A stretch of DNA of 50,902 nt from Virgibacillus sp. AGTR. GTDB lineage: Bacteria > Bacillota > Bacilli > Bacillales > Amphibacillaceae. The position numbers were made by a program, and so were the translations under genes. Every line of letters begins with the position of its first letter. Within the stretch, counting starts at the first letter, position 1. This document shows, in pieces, positions 8,048 to 17,600 of the stretch. The notes beneath the pieces were generated by a model. That model had not been told where the DNA came from, did no database searches, and worked only from the letters and a program-made list of their open reading frames with translations. The stretch is taken from positions 1 to 50,902 of the forward strand of contig NZ_JAJERH010000027.1 in NCBI RefSeq assembly GCF_016919725.2. Reading direction: 5' to 3'.

Positions 8048-8984
8048 AGATCAGACGTATATTCGAAAGCCTGAATGGTTAAAAACAAAGTTAAATACGA
8101 ATAAATCATACAGAGGACTAAAAAAACTAATGCGTGATAATCGCTTAAACACTGTATGTGAAGAGGCACGTTGCCCGAATATTCATGAATGTTGGAGTGA
8201 AAGAAAAACAGCTACCTTTATGATTCTTGGAGATACATGTACACGAGGATGCCGTTTTTGTGCTGTAAAGACTGGACTGCCAAATGAACTGGATTGGGGA
8301 GAGCCAGAAAGAGTTGCGGATTCTGTTGTTGTAATGGGGCTTAGACATGTTGTTGTAACAGCAGTTGCTCGCGATGACTTAAACGATGGTGGTGCTGCAG
8401 TTTTTGCTGAAACTGTTCGAGCAGTACGAAGAAAAAATCCTGGCTGTACTATCGAAATTCTACCTTCTGATATGAAGGGTGACTATGATAGTCTGCATAC
8501 ACTTATGGATAGTGCTCCAGATATTTTTAACCATAATATTGAAACGGTAAGGAGATTAACAAAACGTGTACGTGCTAGAGCGATGTATGACCGTTCCTTG
8601 CAGCTACTTCAACGGGTAAAAGAAATTGCTCCAAACACACCAACAAAATCTAGTATTATGGTAGGTTTAGGAGAAGAAAAAGAGGAGATTATTCAAGCGA
8701 TGGATGATCTGTTAGCACATCAGGTAGACATTGTAACAATTGGTCAATACTTACAACCAACTAAAAAACATTTAAATGTAGAGCGTTATTATCATCCTGA
8801 TGAGTTTAAAGAGCTGAAGGAAATAGCTATTAATAAAGGCTTCAGGCATTGTGAGGCAGGTCCATTAGTTCGTTCTTCCTATCATGCAGATGAGCAAGTA
8901 ACACAAGCTTCTGCACAGCGTCGAATTAATTATATGAAGGGCTATGAAAAACAGGAAAATAAGGAAGTCGACTTCACTTTTTAA
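8040..8984 (+). CDS. lipA: Lipoyl synthase
   Basis: This 314-residue radical-SAM enzyme inserts two sulfurs into protein-bound octanoyl chains to make lipoyl groups on GcvH and then on 2-oxoacid dehydrogenases. Both iron-sulfur motifs are visible: the auxiliary cluster Cys40, Cys45 and Cys51 ([13 protein letters not shown]) and the SAM cluster Cys67, Cys71 and Cys74 (CTRGCRFC). RSSYHADE near the C-terminus carries the family Ser. The start at 8040 is supported by AAAGGAGCG 9 bases upstream and by the family N-terminus. It overlaps lipM by 8 bp, so both octanoyl transfer and sulfur insertion are encoded as a coupled unit. A short inverted repeat (TTCATCATGATA/TATCATGAA) follows the stop at 8985-9010 without a T-run. 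Confidence 0.96.
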   Translation: MPKDQTYIRKPEWLKTKLNTNKSYRGLKKLMRDNRLNTVCEEARCPNIHECWSERKTATFMILGDTCTRGCRFCAVKTGLPNELDWGEPERVADSVVVMGLRHVVVTAVARDDLNDGGAAVFAETVRAVRRKNPGCTIEILPSDMKGDYDSLHTLMDSAPDIFNHNIETVRRLTKRVRARAMYDRSLQLLQRVKEIAPNTPTKSSIMVGLGEEKEEIIQAMDDLLAHQVDIVTIGQYLQPTKKHLNVERYYHPDEFKELKEIAINKGFRHCEAGPLVRSSYHADEQVTQASAQRRINYMKGYEKQENKEVDFTF

Positions 8985-9089
8985 CTTCATCATGATACGT
9001 TATCATGAAACTTCTTGTATCTGTTTTTCGTAATAAGAATAGTCAAGAGATTCAGACCTATGAAGTGAATAGAAATGGAGCGTATACAG

Positions 9090-10016
9090 ATGAATGCTGT
9101 AACAATAAAGCAACTAGCAAAGCAATTTAGTTTGGAAGTATTGGCAGGAAAAGACCAATTGAACCGAACGATAACAAAAGCTAGAACGCATCGGCCTGGA
9201 TTGGAGTTTATTGGATACTTTGATTTCTTTCCGATGGAACACGTTCAAGTATTGGGAAGAAAAGAAATTACCTACTTACATCAATTATCACATGAGGAGC
9301 GGCAGCTACGTATCGGTAACATCGTAAACTATCATCCACCTTGTTTTATTGTTACATCAAATCAAGAGGGATTAACGTATTTGACTAGATTTTGCAAGCA
9401 AGAAGGTATTCCATTATTACGTACGAAGGAAGCGACATCTACATTTATGGATAAATATGATGCTTATATGGTAAAGGCATTAGCTCCTGAGACTGCTGTT
9501 CACGGTGTATGTGTTAATATTTTTGGACTTGGTATATTGATTCGTGGTAAATCTGGAATTGGTAAAAGCGAGATTGCCCATGCCTTAATTGGTCGAGGAC
9601 ATCGGCTTGTAGCAGATGATATGGTTGTCTTAAAAAAATTAGGACCAGAAACATTACTCGGTACACATAATGGTACAAATAAGGAATTTCTTGCACTACG
9701 AAGCATTGGGCTCTTAAATGTGGTAAGACTGTATGGTAGAAAGGCATTTCAAGAGGAAACTCGTATTGCTCTTGATATTGAGCTGGCAGCGTGGCAAAAG
9801 AATGAGTTAAATAATGAATTAGAAGTAGCTACGGAAACTAGTGATTATATGGGGGTAACAATTCCTCGTATTGAAATACAGCTACAGCCTGGTCGTGATG
9901 TTGTCGGCTTAATTGAAGCGGCAGCAAATAATTGGTATTTACAGCAGCAAGGATATAGTGCTGCGGAAGAATTTATTCAACGTTTAGATTCTGATCGGAC
10001 AGAAACAGAAGAGTAA
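9090..10016 (+). CDS. HPr kinase/phosphorylase paralogue, divergent active site
   Basis: The 308-residue homologue of HprK/P matches over its full length. It has an N-terminal domain, His138 in AVHGV, the P-loop GKSGIGKS at 153-160 and VADD (Asp176-177). Two hallmark segments differ: the signature normally read as LEIRGLGIINV is LALRSIGLLNV here (201-211), so the metal-binding Glu is Ala202, and the VRPGRN loop is LQPGRD (265-270). Canonical hprK is usually followed by lgt; this one is not. The start at 9090 follows ATGGAG at 10 bp and aligns with the family N-terminus. It is probably a second, altered HPr kinase; whether it keeps kinase or phosphorylase activity is open. Confidence 0.85.
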   Translation: MNAVTIKQLAKQFSLEVLAGKDQLNRTITKARTHRPGLEFIGYFDFFPMEHVQVLGRKEITYLHQLSHEERQLRIGNIVNYHPPCFIVTSNQEGLTYLTRFCKQEGIPLLRTKEATSTFMDKYDAYMVKALAPETAVHGVCVNIFGLGILIRGKSGIGKSEIAHALIGRGHRLVADDMVVLKKLGPETLLGTHNGTNKEFLALRSIGLLNVVRLYGRKAFQEETRIALDIELAAWQKNELNNELEVATETSDYMGVTIPRIEIQLQPGRDVVGLIEAAANNWYLQQQGYSAAEEFIQRLDSDRTETEE

Positions 10017-10047
10017 AAATAGATAGAAGTCCTTCTATCATAGAAGG

Positions 10048-10330
10048 ATCAAGAGACTGAGACAAAAGAATGAAGAAACAATCAAAAAACGAACGATAAT
10101 TGGTTGAAATTAATTATTGTTCGTTTTTTGATCAAAATTATTAATTCAGCACCTGAAATAAGCGAGACTCCAGCGGGAACAGTACGCGTCCGCAGATCCA
10201 CTTGGTAAGGTGTTTTTCTTTACCAAGTTAGCTAAGGCCGGCCTGCGGAAAGCGCGTATATTTTCACGGTGCGGCGATGATACTCCTATTGATAACATGA
10301 TTATTCGTATTTTGAGTAAAGAAGGTGTGC
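10048..10330. repeat. Composite dispersed repeat, inverted partner of 32262-32492
   Basis: It begins GACTGAGACAAAA and then holds a long near-perfect hairpin of CAAAAAACGAACGATAATT against its complement at 10082-10132. Next come AGCACCTGAAATAAGCGAGACTCC, TACCAAGTTAGCTAAGGCCGGCC and TTGATAACATGATTATTCGTATTTT. The reverse complements of the later blocks occur in reverse order at 32290-32490, so the two copies face opposite ways 22 kb apart. Parts also match 22425-22465. No coding frame in it is credible. Confidence 0.65.
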
Positions 10331-10546
10331 TTATTCCAGAAAACCATTACACGTCATGTGTGGGAAGTAGCGATAGAACAGGTTCAAAGGAACTGGATTT
10401 ATAATCAAAGTAAGTGGATGTATCCGAATGAGAAAAGAGAAGTGAAACGTAGCTACGCAGATTCAGAAGAACTGCATGGGCTGCGTTATTGTCGTTTCCT
10501 CGGAAAGCGAGTGGTATTCCGTTCGCCTACGAAAAAAGTCTTGTAG
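10331..10546 (+). pseudogene. IS1182-type transposase C-terminal remnant
   Basis: One frame reads REVKRSYADSEELHGLRYCRF around 10435-10500. This strongly resembles the conserved tail of IS1182-family DDE transposases (pattern R.FAD.KE.HG.RY.R..G). No start, catalytic domain or left end remains, and the frame closes at 10544-10546. It is an old insertion-sequence remnant abutting the dispersed repeat to its left. Assignment rests on motif recognition only. Confidence 0.55.
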
Positions 10547-10572
10547 AAAACACAAAAGGTTCTCTACAAGCT

Positions 10573-10601
10573 AAACCTCCTACCATATCAAGGAGGTTTT
10601 T
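10573..10601. terminator. Bidirectional intrinsic terminator
   Basis: AAACCTCC (10573-10580) pairs with GGAGGTTT (10592-10599), with A/T runs on both sides. It can end rightward readthrough from hprK and the IS remnant and leftward transcription of the membrane gene whose stop is at 10607. Confidence 0.65.
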
Positions 10602-10606
10602 ATACG

Positions 10607-11011
10607 TTATGGAACCATTAAAAATAAAGAAATAACAGAAATAAGTGGGATGGCCATTGTTAACATTAGGCTGATCATCGAAAAGTTGTTTACAGCCGAT
10701 TTGGAATTTTCCTCCACATCTACTTTTCTCTGCATAAAAATAAAGAAAGCAGCAAATAACATGAAAAACACAATAATTATTCCAGGGACATATAAAGTAG
10801 AAACATCAGAAACAGGGGCTAGTTTTGAAAAGCCGTATATAATGAGAATAATTGGAATGGCTTCGCTTATAGCTACACCTAACATCATATTTGTTTGTAC
10901 TTTACCTTGCTGTCTAGGATCCTTTTTAAGCTTTTCAACGTTTATTTTAAATAGAATTAAAATGGGAAATACAGCGAATGCTGCTGCAGCGACAAAAACA
11001 TAGGGAATCAC
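10607..11011 (-). CDS. Small membrane protein resembling ATP-synthase subunit c
   Basis: The 134-residue protein has four predicted membrane helices. Helix 1, the polar loop RQQGKVQT and helix 2 LGVAISEAIPIILIIYGF closely resemble the second half of an F-type c subunit (loop RQPE, then GVALVEALPII), including the membrane-embedded Glu. Helix 1 lacks the glycine-rich packing motif of true c subunits, and two extra helices follow, so it is unlikely to be a rotor subunit. The start is GTG at 11011 with AAGGAGG 9 bp upstream. It stands alone between hprK and tagO on the opposite strand. I do not know its function. Confidence 0.75.
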   Translation of the reverse strand: MIPYVFVAAAAFAVFPILILFKINVEKLKKDPRQQGKVQTNMMLGVAISEAIPIILIIYGFSKLAPVSDVSTLYVPGIIIVFFMLFAAFFIFMQRKVDVEENSKSAVNNFSMISLMLTMAIPLISVISLFLMVP

Positions 11012-11191
11012 TGTCTCATCCTCCTTACCTCTAGTAAAAATGCTAAAACCAGCTTACCATGTACTATGAAGTTCCACAATAAGATTTGCTAAAAACTGCT
11101 ATTATTCGATATAATTTAAGCTGGTCTTATCTGAATTGAAAATAATTATAATCCAGCTAGGAAAGTCATCTAGGATACTTAGGAGAATTCT

Positions 11192-12277
11192 ATGTTTAAT
11201 TACTTGGATTTATGGATTGCGTTTTTAATAGCACTCTTAACTGCTTTTTTACTTACATATCCAGTGAAAAAATTTGCTATGTTTATTGGAGCTGTCGACT
11301 TACCGAATCATCGTAAAATACATACGAAGGTGACACCTCGTTTAGGTGGACTTGCTATATTTTTAGGAACGATAGCTGGGATGATTTATTTACATCCTAT
11401 GCATCCACATTTACCAGAAATTGCTGCAGGTGCTGTTGTAATCATTCTTACAGGTGCTTTAGATGATCGGTTCAGCATTCGACCAGTTGTAAAGCTGACG
11501 GGCCAGCTAATTGCTGCTACATTTCTCGTATCTGCTGGGCTGATTATAGAAAGACTGACATTGCCATTTTTCGGTACTGTGGAGTTAGGTTTTATTAGCG
11601 TTTTTGTCACTGTAGTCTGGGTGGTAGGTATTACAAATGCAATCAATTTAATTGATGGCTTAGATGGGCTGGCAACGGGAGTTACGACAATCGCATTGAT
11701 CAGCATATTTATTATGGCATTAATTGATGCGCAAGTTCTTGTAGCTTACATATGTGTAGTGTTGATAGGCAGTAATCTTGGCTTTCTTTATCATAATTTC
11801 TATCCAGCAAAGATTTATATGGGAGATACGGGATCTAATTTTCTTGGATATATGATTGCCGTAGTGTCGATGCTTGGTTTATTTAAAAATATTGCTCTAT
11901 TCAGCTTTATTATTCCAATTATCGTTCTAGCAGTGCCGATTTTTGATACGTTATTTGCTATTGTTCGAAGAGCATATAATAAAGAGAATATAATGATGGC
12001 AGATAATAAGCATATACATTATCAACTGCTACACGCAGGCTATAGCCATCGCAAAACAGTGCTAATAATTTACGCATTTAGTGCCTTGTTTGGTGCAATG
12101 GCAATTTTATTTTCCAATGCGAGTATTACCACAGCCTTTGTTATTACTTTTTTTGTACTTATTCTCCTGCATGTATTTGCAGAAATGGCGGGTATTGTAA
12201 TGGGGGGAAAGCGCCCAATGCTTGACTTATTACAGAGGCTATTCAAGAAGAGAAAAGTAGATAAAGATAATACGTAA
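11192..12277 (+). CDS. tagO: Undecaprenyl-phosphate GlcNAc-1-phosphate transferase
   Basis: This 361-residue polytopic protein of the MraY/WecA/TagO family starts teichoic-acid (and other wall-polymer) synthesis by transferring GlcNAc-1-P from UDP-GlcNAc to undecaprenyl phosphate. Family motifs are PRLGG near 50-54, GALDDR with the Asp pair near 89-94, NAINLIDGLDGLA near 151-163, MGDTGSNFLG near 211-220 and the His-containing HIHYQLLHAG near 276-285. TTAGGAGA precedes the ATG. It is the first of two TagO paralogues in the window (the other is at 27189). It is apparently monocistronic, with gnd following under its own promoter. Confidence 0.93.
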   Translation: MFNYLDLWIAFLIALLTAFLLTYPVKKFAMFIGAVDLPNHRKIHTKVTPRLGGLAIFLGTIAGMIYLHPMHPHLPEIAAGAVVIILTGALDDRFSIRPVVKLTGQLIAATFLVSAGLIIERLTLPFFGTVELGFISVFVTVVWVVGITNAINLIDGLDGLATGVTTIALISIFIMALIDAQVLVAYICVVLIGSNLGFLYHNFYPAKIYMGDTGSNFLGYMIAVVSMLGLFKNIALFSFIIPIIVLAVPIFDTLFAIVRRAYNKENIMMADNKHIHYQLLHAGYSHRKTVLIIYAFSALFGAMAILFSNASITTAFVITFFVLILLHVFAEMAGIVMGGKRPMLDLLQRLFKKRKVDKDNT

Positions 12278-12288
12278 ATCATAAGCTT

Positions 12289-12316
12289 TTGTTATTTAAG
12301 CAAAGTTTACTATAAT
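12289..12316 (+). promoter_or_regulatory. Sigma-A-type promoter for gnd
   Basis: TTGTTA (12289-12294), a 16-bp spacer and a consensus TATAAT (12311-12316) lie 62-89 bp upstream of the gnd start. Confidence 0.6.
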
Positions 12317-12377
12317 GGGATAGAATAAAGATAGAAATTCTTTACTGACATATAGATTAGAAAGGAATGGCATATAT

Positions 12378-13784
12378 ATGCAAAAACAGCAAATTGGTGT
12401 AATTGGGTTAGCGGTTATGGGAAAAAATCTTGCGCTAAATATTGAAAGCCGTGGGTACTCTGTTGCCGTATACAATCGCTCTGTAGATAAAACAGAAGCA
12501 TTTTTAGAAGATGAAGCAACAGGAAAAAATTTCATAGGTGCGAAGACAATAGAGGAATTTGTGAATTCCCTTGAAAAGCCAAGAAAAATCTTGCTAATGG
12601 TAAAAGCAGGACCTGCTACAGACGCAACTATCGAATCATTGAAGCCTTATTTAGAAAAAGGTGACATTTTAATTGATGGTGGAAATACACTGTATGAAGA
12701 TACGATTCGCAGAAATAAGGCACTTGAAGAAACAGGTATTCATTTTATTGGAACAGGCGTATCTGGTGGCGAAGAAGGTGCGCTAAAAGGTCCATCTATT
12801 ATGCCTGGTGGACAAAAGGAAGCCTATGAGCTTGTGGCACCAATTTTTGAGGCGATTTCTGCTAAGGTAGACGGAGCAGCTTGTACGACATACATTGGTC
12901 CAGATGGTGCCGGGCACTATGTGAAAATGGTTCATAATGGTATTGAATATGGTGATATGCAACTAATTTCCGAGGCTTATTACATATTGAAGCATGTACT
13001 AGGGCTTAATGCAGATGAGCTTCATGAGGTTTTCTCTGAATGGAATAAAGGTGAATTGGACAGTTATCTAATTGAGATTACAGCTGATATTTTTACAAAG
13101 AAAGATGAAGATACCGGCCAACCACTAGTTGATGTTATTCTCGACACTGCTGGACAAAAAGGAACTGGTAAATGGACAAGTAAGAATGCATTGGATTTAG
13201 GTGTTCCACTTCCATTGATTACCGAGTCAGTGTTTGCTCGCTTTATTTCAGCAATGAAAGATGAACGTGTAAAAGCAAGTAAACAATTGCAAGGTCCTGA
13301 TGTACCATTTGCAGGTGATAAACAAGCACTAATTGAAGCTGTTCGAAAAGCACTATATATGAGTAAAATCTGCTCTTATGCACAAGGGTTTGCTCAAATG
13401 CGTGCCCAATCCGACGAAAATGATTGGGGTTTACGCTATGGTGATATCGCCATGATATGGAGAGGTGGTTGCATCATTCGTGCGCACTTCTTGCAAAAAA
13501 TTAAAGAAGCTTATGATCGTGAACCACAACTAGCTAATTTAATGCTCGATCCTTATTTTAAAGAAATTGTCGAAGGCTACCAAGGAGCTTTACGAGAAGT
13601 CGTAGCTACAGCTGTTAAGCATGGTATTGCTGTACCAGCATTTTCAAGTGCAATAGCTTATTATGATAGCTATCGTTCTGCAGATTTACCAGCTAATCTC
13701 TTACAGGCACAACGAGATTACTTTGGTGCTCACACCTATCAGAGAAAAGATAAAGAGGGCGTCTTCCATACGAATTGGCTATAA
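12378..13784 (+). CDS. gnd: 6-phosphogluconate dehydrogenase (decarboxylating)
   Basis: The 468-residue NADP-dependent enzyme of the oxidative pentose phosphate pathway converts 6-phosphogluconate to ribulose 5-phosphate and CO2. The N-terminal [12 protein letters not shown] is the dinucleotide fold, NRS near residue 33 suits [13 protein letters not shown] near 128-136 and [11 protein letters not shown] near 183-193 hold the substrate and catalytic Lys. The C-terminal tail [15 protein letters not shown] is typical. Length matches the usual 468-470. AAAGGAATGG precedes the ATG and a good promoter lies upstream. Confidence 0.97.
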   Translation: MQKQQIGVIGLAVMGKNLALNIESRGYSVAVYNRSVDKTEAFLEDEATGKNFIGAKTIEEFVNSLEKPRKILLMVKAGPATDATIESLKPYLEKGDILIDGGNTLYEDTIRRNKALEETGIHFIGTGVSGGEEGALKGPSIMPGGQKEAYELVAPIFEAISAKVDGAACTTYIGPDGAGHYVKMVHNGIEYGDMQLISEAYYILKHVLGLNADELHEVFSEWNKGELDSYLIEITADIFTKKDEDTGQPLVDVILDTAGQKGTGKWTSKNALDLGVPLPLITESVFARFISAMKDERVKASKQLQGPDVPFAGDKQALIEAVRKALYMSKICSYAQGFAQMRAQSDENDWGLRYGDIAMIWRGGCIIRAHFLQKIKEAYDREPQLANLMLDPYFKEIVEGYQGALREVVATAVKHGIAVPAFSSAIAYYDSYRSADLPANLLQAQRDYFGAHTYQRKDKEGVFHTNWL

Positions 13785-14003
13785 ATAGATTACCCATTAC
13801 GGGAATTATAAAGGATGATCAGCTGTCCATCAAACATGACTAATTATCAGAAAGTCTCTATATCCTGTGGACGATGCTTAGCTTGTTTGAGAACAAAAGT
13901 CATTCAGCTTTTCCGAAAAATCAATATGCCACACGGAAACATCACTGATAATTTCTCCCACGGCATAAAAGTAAATAAGAAACAATAAAAAGAACTAAAA
14001 TGA
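13785..14003. other. Intergenic stretch without a gene
   Basis: These 219 bases after gnd hold no supported frame on either strand and no clear T-tailed terminator. They lead into IS3-family debris. Confidence 0.5.
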
Positions 14004-14165
14004 TGTACGGCACCCCAAAAGTTAGAGTGAAATCTATCTTTTGGGGTGTTTCTTTATGGCTTATATATAGTGCTCCATATAAATTAATGGTAGTAAGAGC
14101 ATATCAAAAGGGTTATTTAGAATATGACATGTTGGCTAAGAAGTATGGAATAACAAGGAGTTCCC
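14004..14165 (+). pseudogene. IS3-family left-end and orfA remnant, copy 1
   Basis: A terminal segment TACGGCACCCC is followed by a hairpin (CACCCCAAAAG against CTTTTGGGGTG, 14011-14049) and then ATG at 14056. After correcting a single-base insertion near 14060, the frame reads as an IS3/IS150-type OrfA start (roughly KYSAPYKLMVVRAYQKGYL then MLAKKYGI). The insertion puts a stop five codons in, so the gene is dead. The same left end recurs at 32493 and 50588. Confidence 0.65.
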
Positions 14166-14189
14166 CATTTAAACGGGAAAAGAAGGGTG

Positions 14190-14330
14190 CATTTTTTCTC
14201 CGTGCAATGTACGGCTACCGAATCTTTCCTGCGGGAACAGCATGAGCCAGAAGCTTCATTTAGTAATGTTTTTTTCTTTACCAAGTTAGCTTGATAAGTG
14301 CCAACGTGAAGCGAGCCTATTTCAGGTTAC
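14190..14330. repeat. Bacillaceae-type repeat fragment
   Basis: TCCTGCGGGAACAGCATGAG, a TTTCTTTACCAAGTTAGCT block and GAAGCGAGCCTATTTCAGG match blocks of the composite repeats at 10155-10250 and 32380-32460. It is fused directly to the IS3 remnant on its left. Confidence 0.5.
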
Positions 14331-14427
14331 GTCGTGGATTTCCTACTATATTAATAAAACCGTACAAGTCTATCTACCATTTGAATGTAGAAAAAGTAAT
14401 AGAAACATGACAAAATATTGGAGGTTT

Positions 14428-14496
14428 ATGTTGTTTTTTGTCGAATTACCAAGAATTTCTATAACTTTAACACTAGGACTTTTGATGCTGGCTTAA
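14428..14496 (+). CDS. Possible 22-residue hydrophobic leader ORF
   Basis: ATG at 14428 follows TTGGAGGTTT and opens a 22-codon frame (MLFFVELPRISITL, then LGLLMLA). It ends in TAA at 14494-14496, inside the left arm of an inverted repeat. The ribosome binding site is strong but only 3 bp from the ATG. It could be a leader peptide for the protease gene or chance. No homologue is recognised. Confidence 0.2.
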   Translation: MLFFVELPRISITLTLGLLMLA

Positions 14497-14538
14497 TATT
14501 CGGAAATTTACTATGATTGTTAATATCTGAATATTAAG
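14492..14538. promoter_or_regulatory. Inverted repeat upstream of the S8 protease gene
   Basis: CTTAATATTC (14492-14501) and GAATATTAAG (14529-14538) are perfect 10-bp inverted arms separated by 27 bp, located 75-121 bp upstream of the protease start. It could be an operator pair or an RNA stem in the leader; there is no T-run. Confidence 0.35.
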
Positions 14539-14612
14539 TCTTAGTTTATTCAGAGGAAGGAGGCTAGAGTCACGATTCTAGTAAACTACCAAATTAATAA
14601 GGGGGAGAATGT

Positions 14613-17600
14613 ATGAAGGGGAAACCAATGCTAAAAAGGTCTTTTATCATCTTATTTGTGCTATTACTTGCATTCAGTAACTTTTCCACAGCTAGTGCAA
14701 TGGGCCAATTATCTGGACAAACCAAGAAAAAAGCTGATTTAACATCAGAAAAATTGACAGAAACAGGAAATCCAGATAAAGAAGTACGTGTTATCGTTGA
14801 AGTGAAAGATAAGCCAGCTATTGAAGTGGCTACAAAAAAAGGCATAAAATTTAATAGTCTTGCAGAAAGCGAGAAAAAGAAACTGGAGATAGATGCCAAA
14901 GCAAAGCAAAAAACGATTAAATCAGAAATGAAGCAACAAAAAGTGGAAGCAAAATACTTACAAGAATTTACAACTGTCGTTAATGGCTTTAGTGCAGAGG
15001 TAAAACAGGGCGACCTCAAAAAAATAAAGGACATACCAAATGTAAAGAAGGTACACGTAGTTAATGAGTATGAACGCCCAATTGCTAAGCCTGAAATGAA
15101 ATACAGTAAAGAATTAGTAGAAGCCCAACAGGCTTGGAGGGATTATGGCTATAAAGGAGAAGGTATGGTTGTCGGTATCATTGATACGGGCATCGATTCT
15201 ACTCATCAAGACATGGTTTTATCAGATGCAGACACGGCTGCATTAACCGAAGAGGCAGTCAATGAAACCATTGATGAGGAAGGGTTACCTGGGAATTTTT
15301 ATACCGATAAGGTTCCTTATGGCTATAACTATATGGATGAAAATGATGAAATTCGTGAGATACATGCAGAAGCAAATTATCACGGTATGCACGTTGCTGG
15401 TACAGTAGGTGCCAATGGTGATGAAGACAATGGTGGGGTGCTAGGAATTGCACCAGAAGCTCAGTTGTTAGCCTTAAAAGTATTCGGAAATGACCCAGAA
15501 ATGCAATATACGTATGGTGATGTTTATGTGAAGGCTATTGATGATGCCATTAAATTAGGGGTAGACGCATTAAATATGAGCCTTGGGTCTACAGCAGGTT
15601 ATGTTGATCCAGACTCACCAGAACAGCAAGCAGTTGCTCGTGCGGTAGATAATGGCGTATTAATGTCAATTTCTGCTGGGAACTCTGCTTTATTTGCCGA
15701 TGGATATTTTTACCCGTATGCATCTAATCCTGATTATGGTTTAGTAGGATCACCTGGTGTTTCTTATGAATCTTTACAAGTTGCTTCCTATGAAAACACG
15801 TTTATGGAAGTAGACCAATTAGGTTATACCATTGATGGAGAAGCAGGCTCTGCAGCATTTTTGTCAGCTGGTCAGACAAGCCCGCCTGAGGATGGATCAT
15901 CGTTTGAACTAGTTGATGCAGGACTAGGATATCCGGAAGACTTTGAAGGAAAAGATCTCTCAGGTAAATATGCACTCATTCAACGTGGAGAGCTTGCATT
16001 TACCGAAAAAGCATTAAATGCGCAAGAAGCAGGGGCTACTGGTGTTATTATTTATAATAATACAGATGGTGTTGTGAATATGGCTTCAGAGGCATCCATT
16101 ACGATTCCGCAATTATTTATGTTGAAAAGTGATGGGGATCAACTTGCAGAAGCATTAGCAAATGGACAAGCTGTTTCAGTAGAATTCTCAGGAGAAACAA
16201 CGACGATAGATAATCCAGATGCTGGGAAAATGAGTGCTTTTTCTTCCTGGGGTCTTACGCCGAATCTCGATTTTAAACCGGAAATTACAGCACCAGGTGG
16301 ACAAATTTATTCTACATTAAATGATAATGAGTACGGATTAATGAGCGGAACTTCCATGGCTGCTCCTCATGTATCTGGTGGAAGTGCATTAGTTCTGCAA
16401 CGTGTGGATGAGGAATTTGGTTATGAGCAAGCAGATCGTGTTAATCTCGCAAAAAATTTAATGATGAATACATCTGATCAAGTATATTTTGAAGAAGAAC
16501 CTGTATCACCACGTCGACAAGGTTCAGGATTAATGCAACTCCATGCAGCATTATCAACACCAGTAGTTGTAACAGAAGCAGAAACCAATGAAGCTAAAGT
16601 TGCTTTAAAAGAAATTTCTGGTGATCAAGTATCATTTGAACTTACTGCACAAAACTTCAGTGATGAAGCGGTAACCTATGATGTTGAGGCAAATGTACAA
16701 ACGGATACACCAGTTGATGGAGGTGGTGTGATTGTCACTGCACCAAATATGTTCCCATCAAATGATTTAGGTGACTTAGCAACAATTAATGGAGATCAAG
16801 ACGCTACCATAGAAGTGCCAGCAAATGATTCAACAACCTTTACAGTAACTATTGATGTGAGTTCGGTAGATGATTCACTTGCAGAAATATTTACGAATGG
16901 ATATTGGTTAGAAGGATTTGTTACGTTAACGGATCCAACAGATACGAACCCTGAATTAACTGTCCCATATGTAGGGTTCAAAGGTGAGTGGGATAATGCA
17001 CCTATTTTTGATGAGCCTGTATGGGATGATGATTCCTTTTATGAAATGACTTCTGTCGTTACATCATTAGGTAAAGATGACTCAGGAGAAATGCAATATG
17101 GCTACCTTGGTGAAGATTTAGCTACAGGTGAAGTAGATCCTGAAAAGATTGCTTTCTCACCAAATGGTGATGGCGTGCAGGATGATGCATTAATGATGCT
17201 ATCTTTCTTAAGGAACGCAAAAGATGCAAAATTCACGGTCTTAGATGAGGATGGCAAAAAAGTACGTACCATTAGATTAGAATCAGAATTAGTGAAAAAC
17301 TATTATGATTCAGGTGCAGGTCCTTATTACTCTATTTCTGCTGATCGTGCATGGGATGGGAAAATAAAAGGAAAACCAGCTCCTGAGGGTAACTATTATC
17401 TACAAGCAGAGGGAGTCATTGATTATGAGGGTGCGGAATGGCAAACACTAAGACTTCCAGTAATATTAGATACTACTGCTCCAGAGGTAGAGGCATCTTA
17501 TAGCTTTGATGAAGAGCTTCTCACCGTACATGCAGAAGATACGGAAGGTGGAAGTGGCGTAGCTTATTGGGATGTTCTTGTAAACGGAGAATCTGTATTG

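Noticed and set aside
8985-9010. Inverted repeat after lipA as a terminator
   Set aside because: The stem is reasonable but there is no T-run on the plus strand, so it is recorded only as a hairpin.
10210-10404. 64-residue plus-strand frame
   Set aside because: It is made of composite repeat sequence that recurs inverted at 32.3 kb.
10650-11003. Plus-strand frame opposite the c-like membrane gene
   Set aside because: It has no ribosome binding site. The minus-strand frame has AAGGAGG, a GTG start and a coherent four-helix protein.
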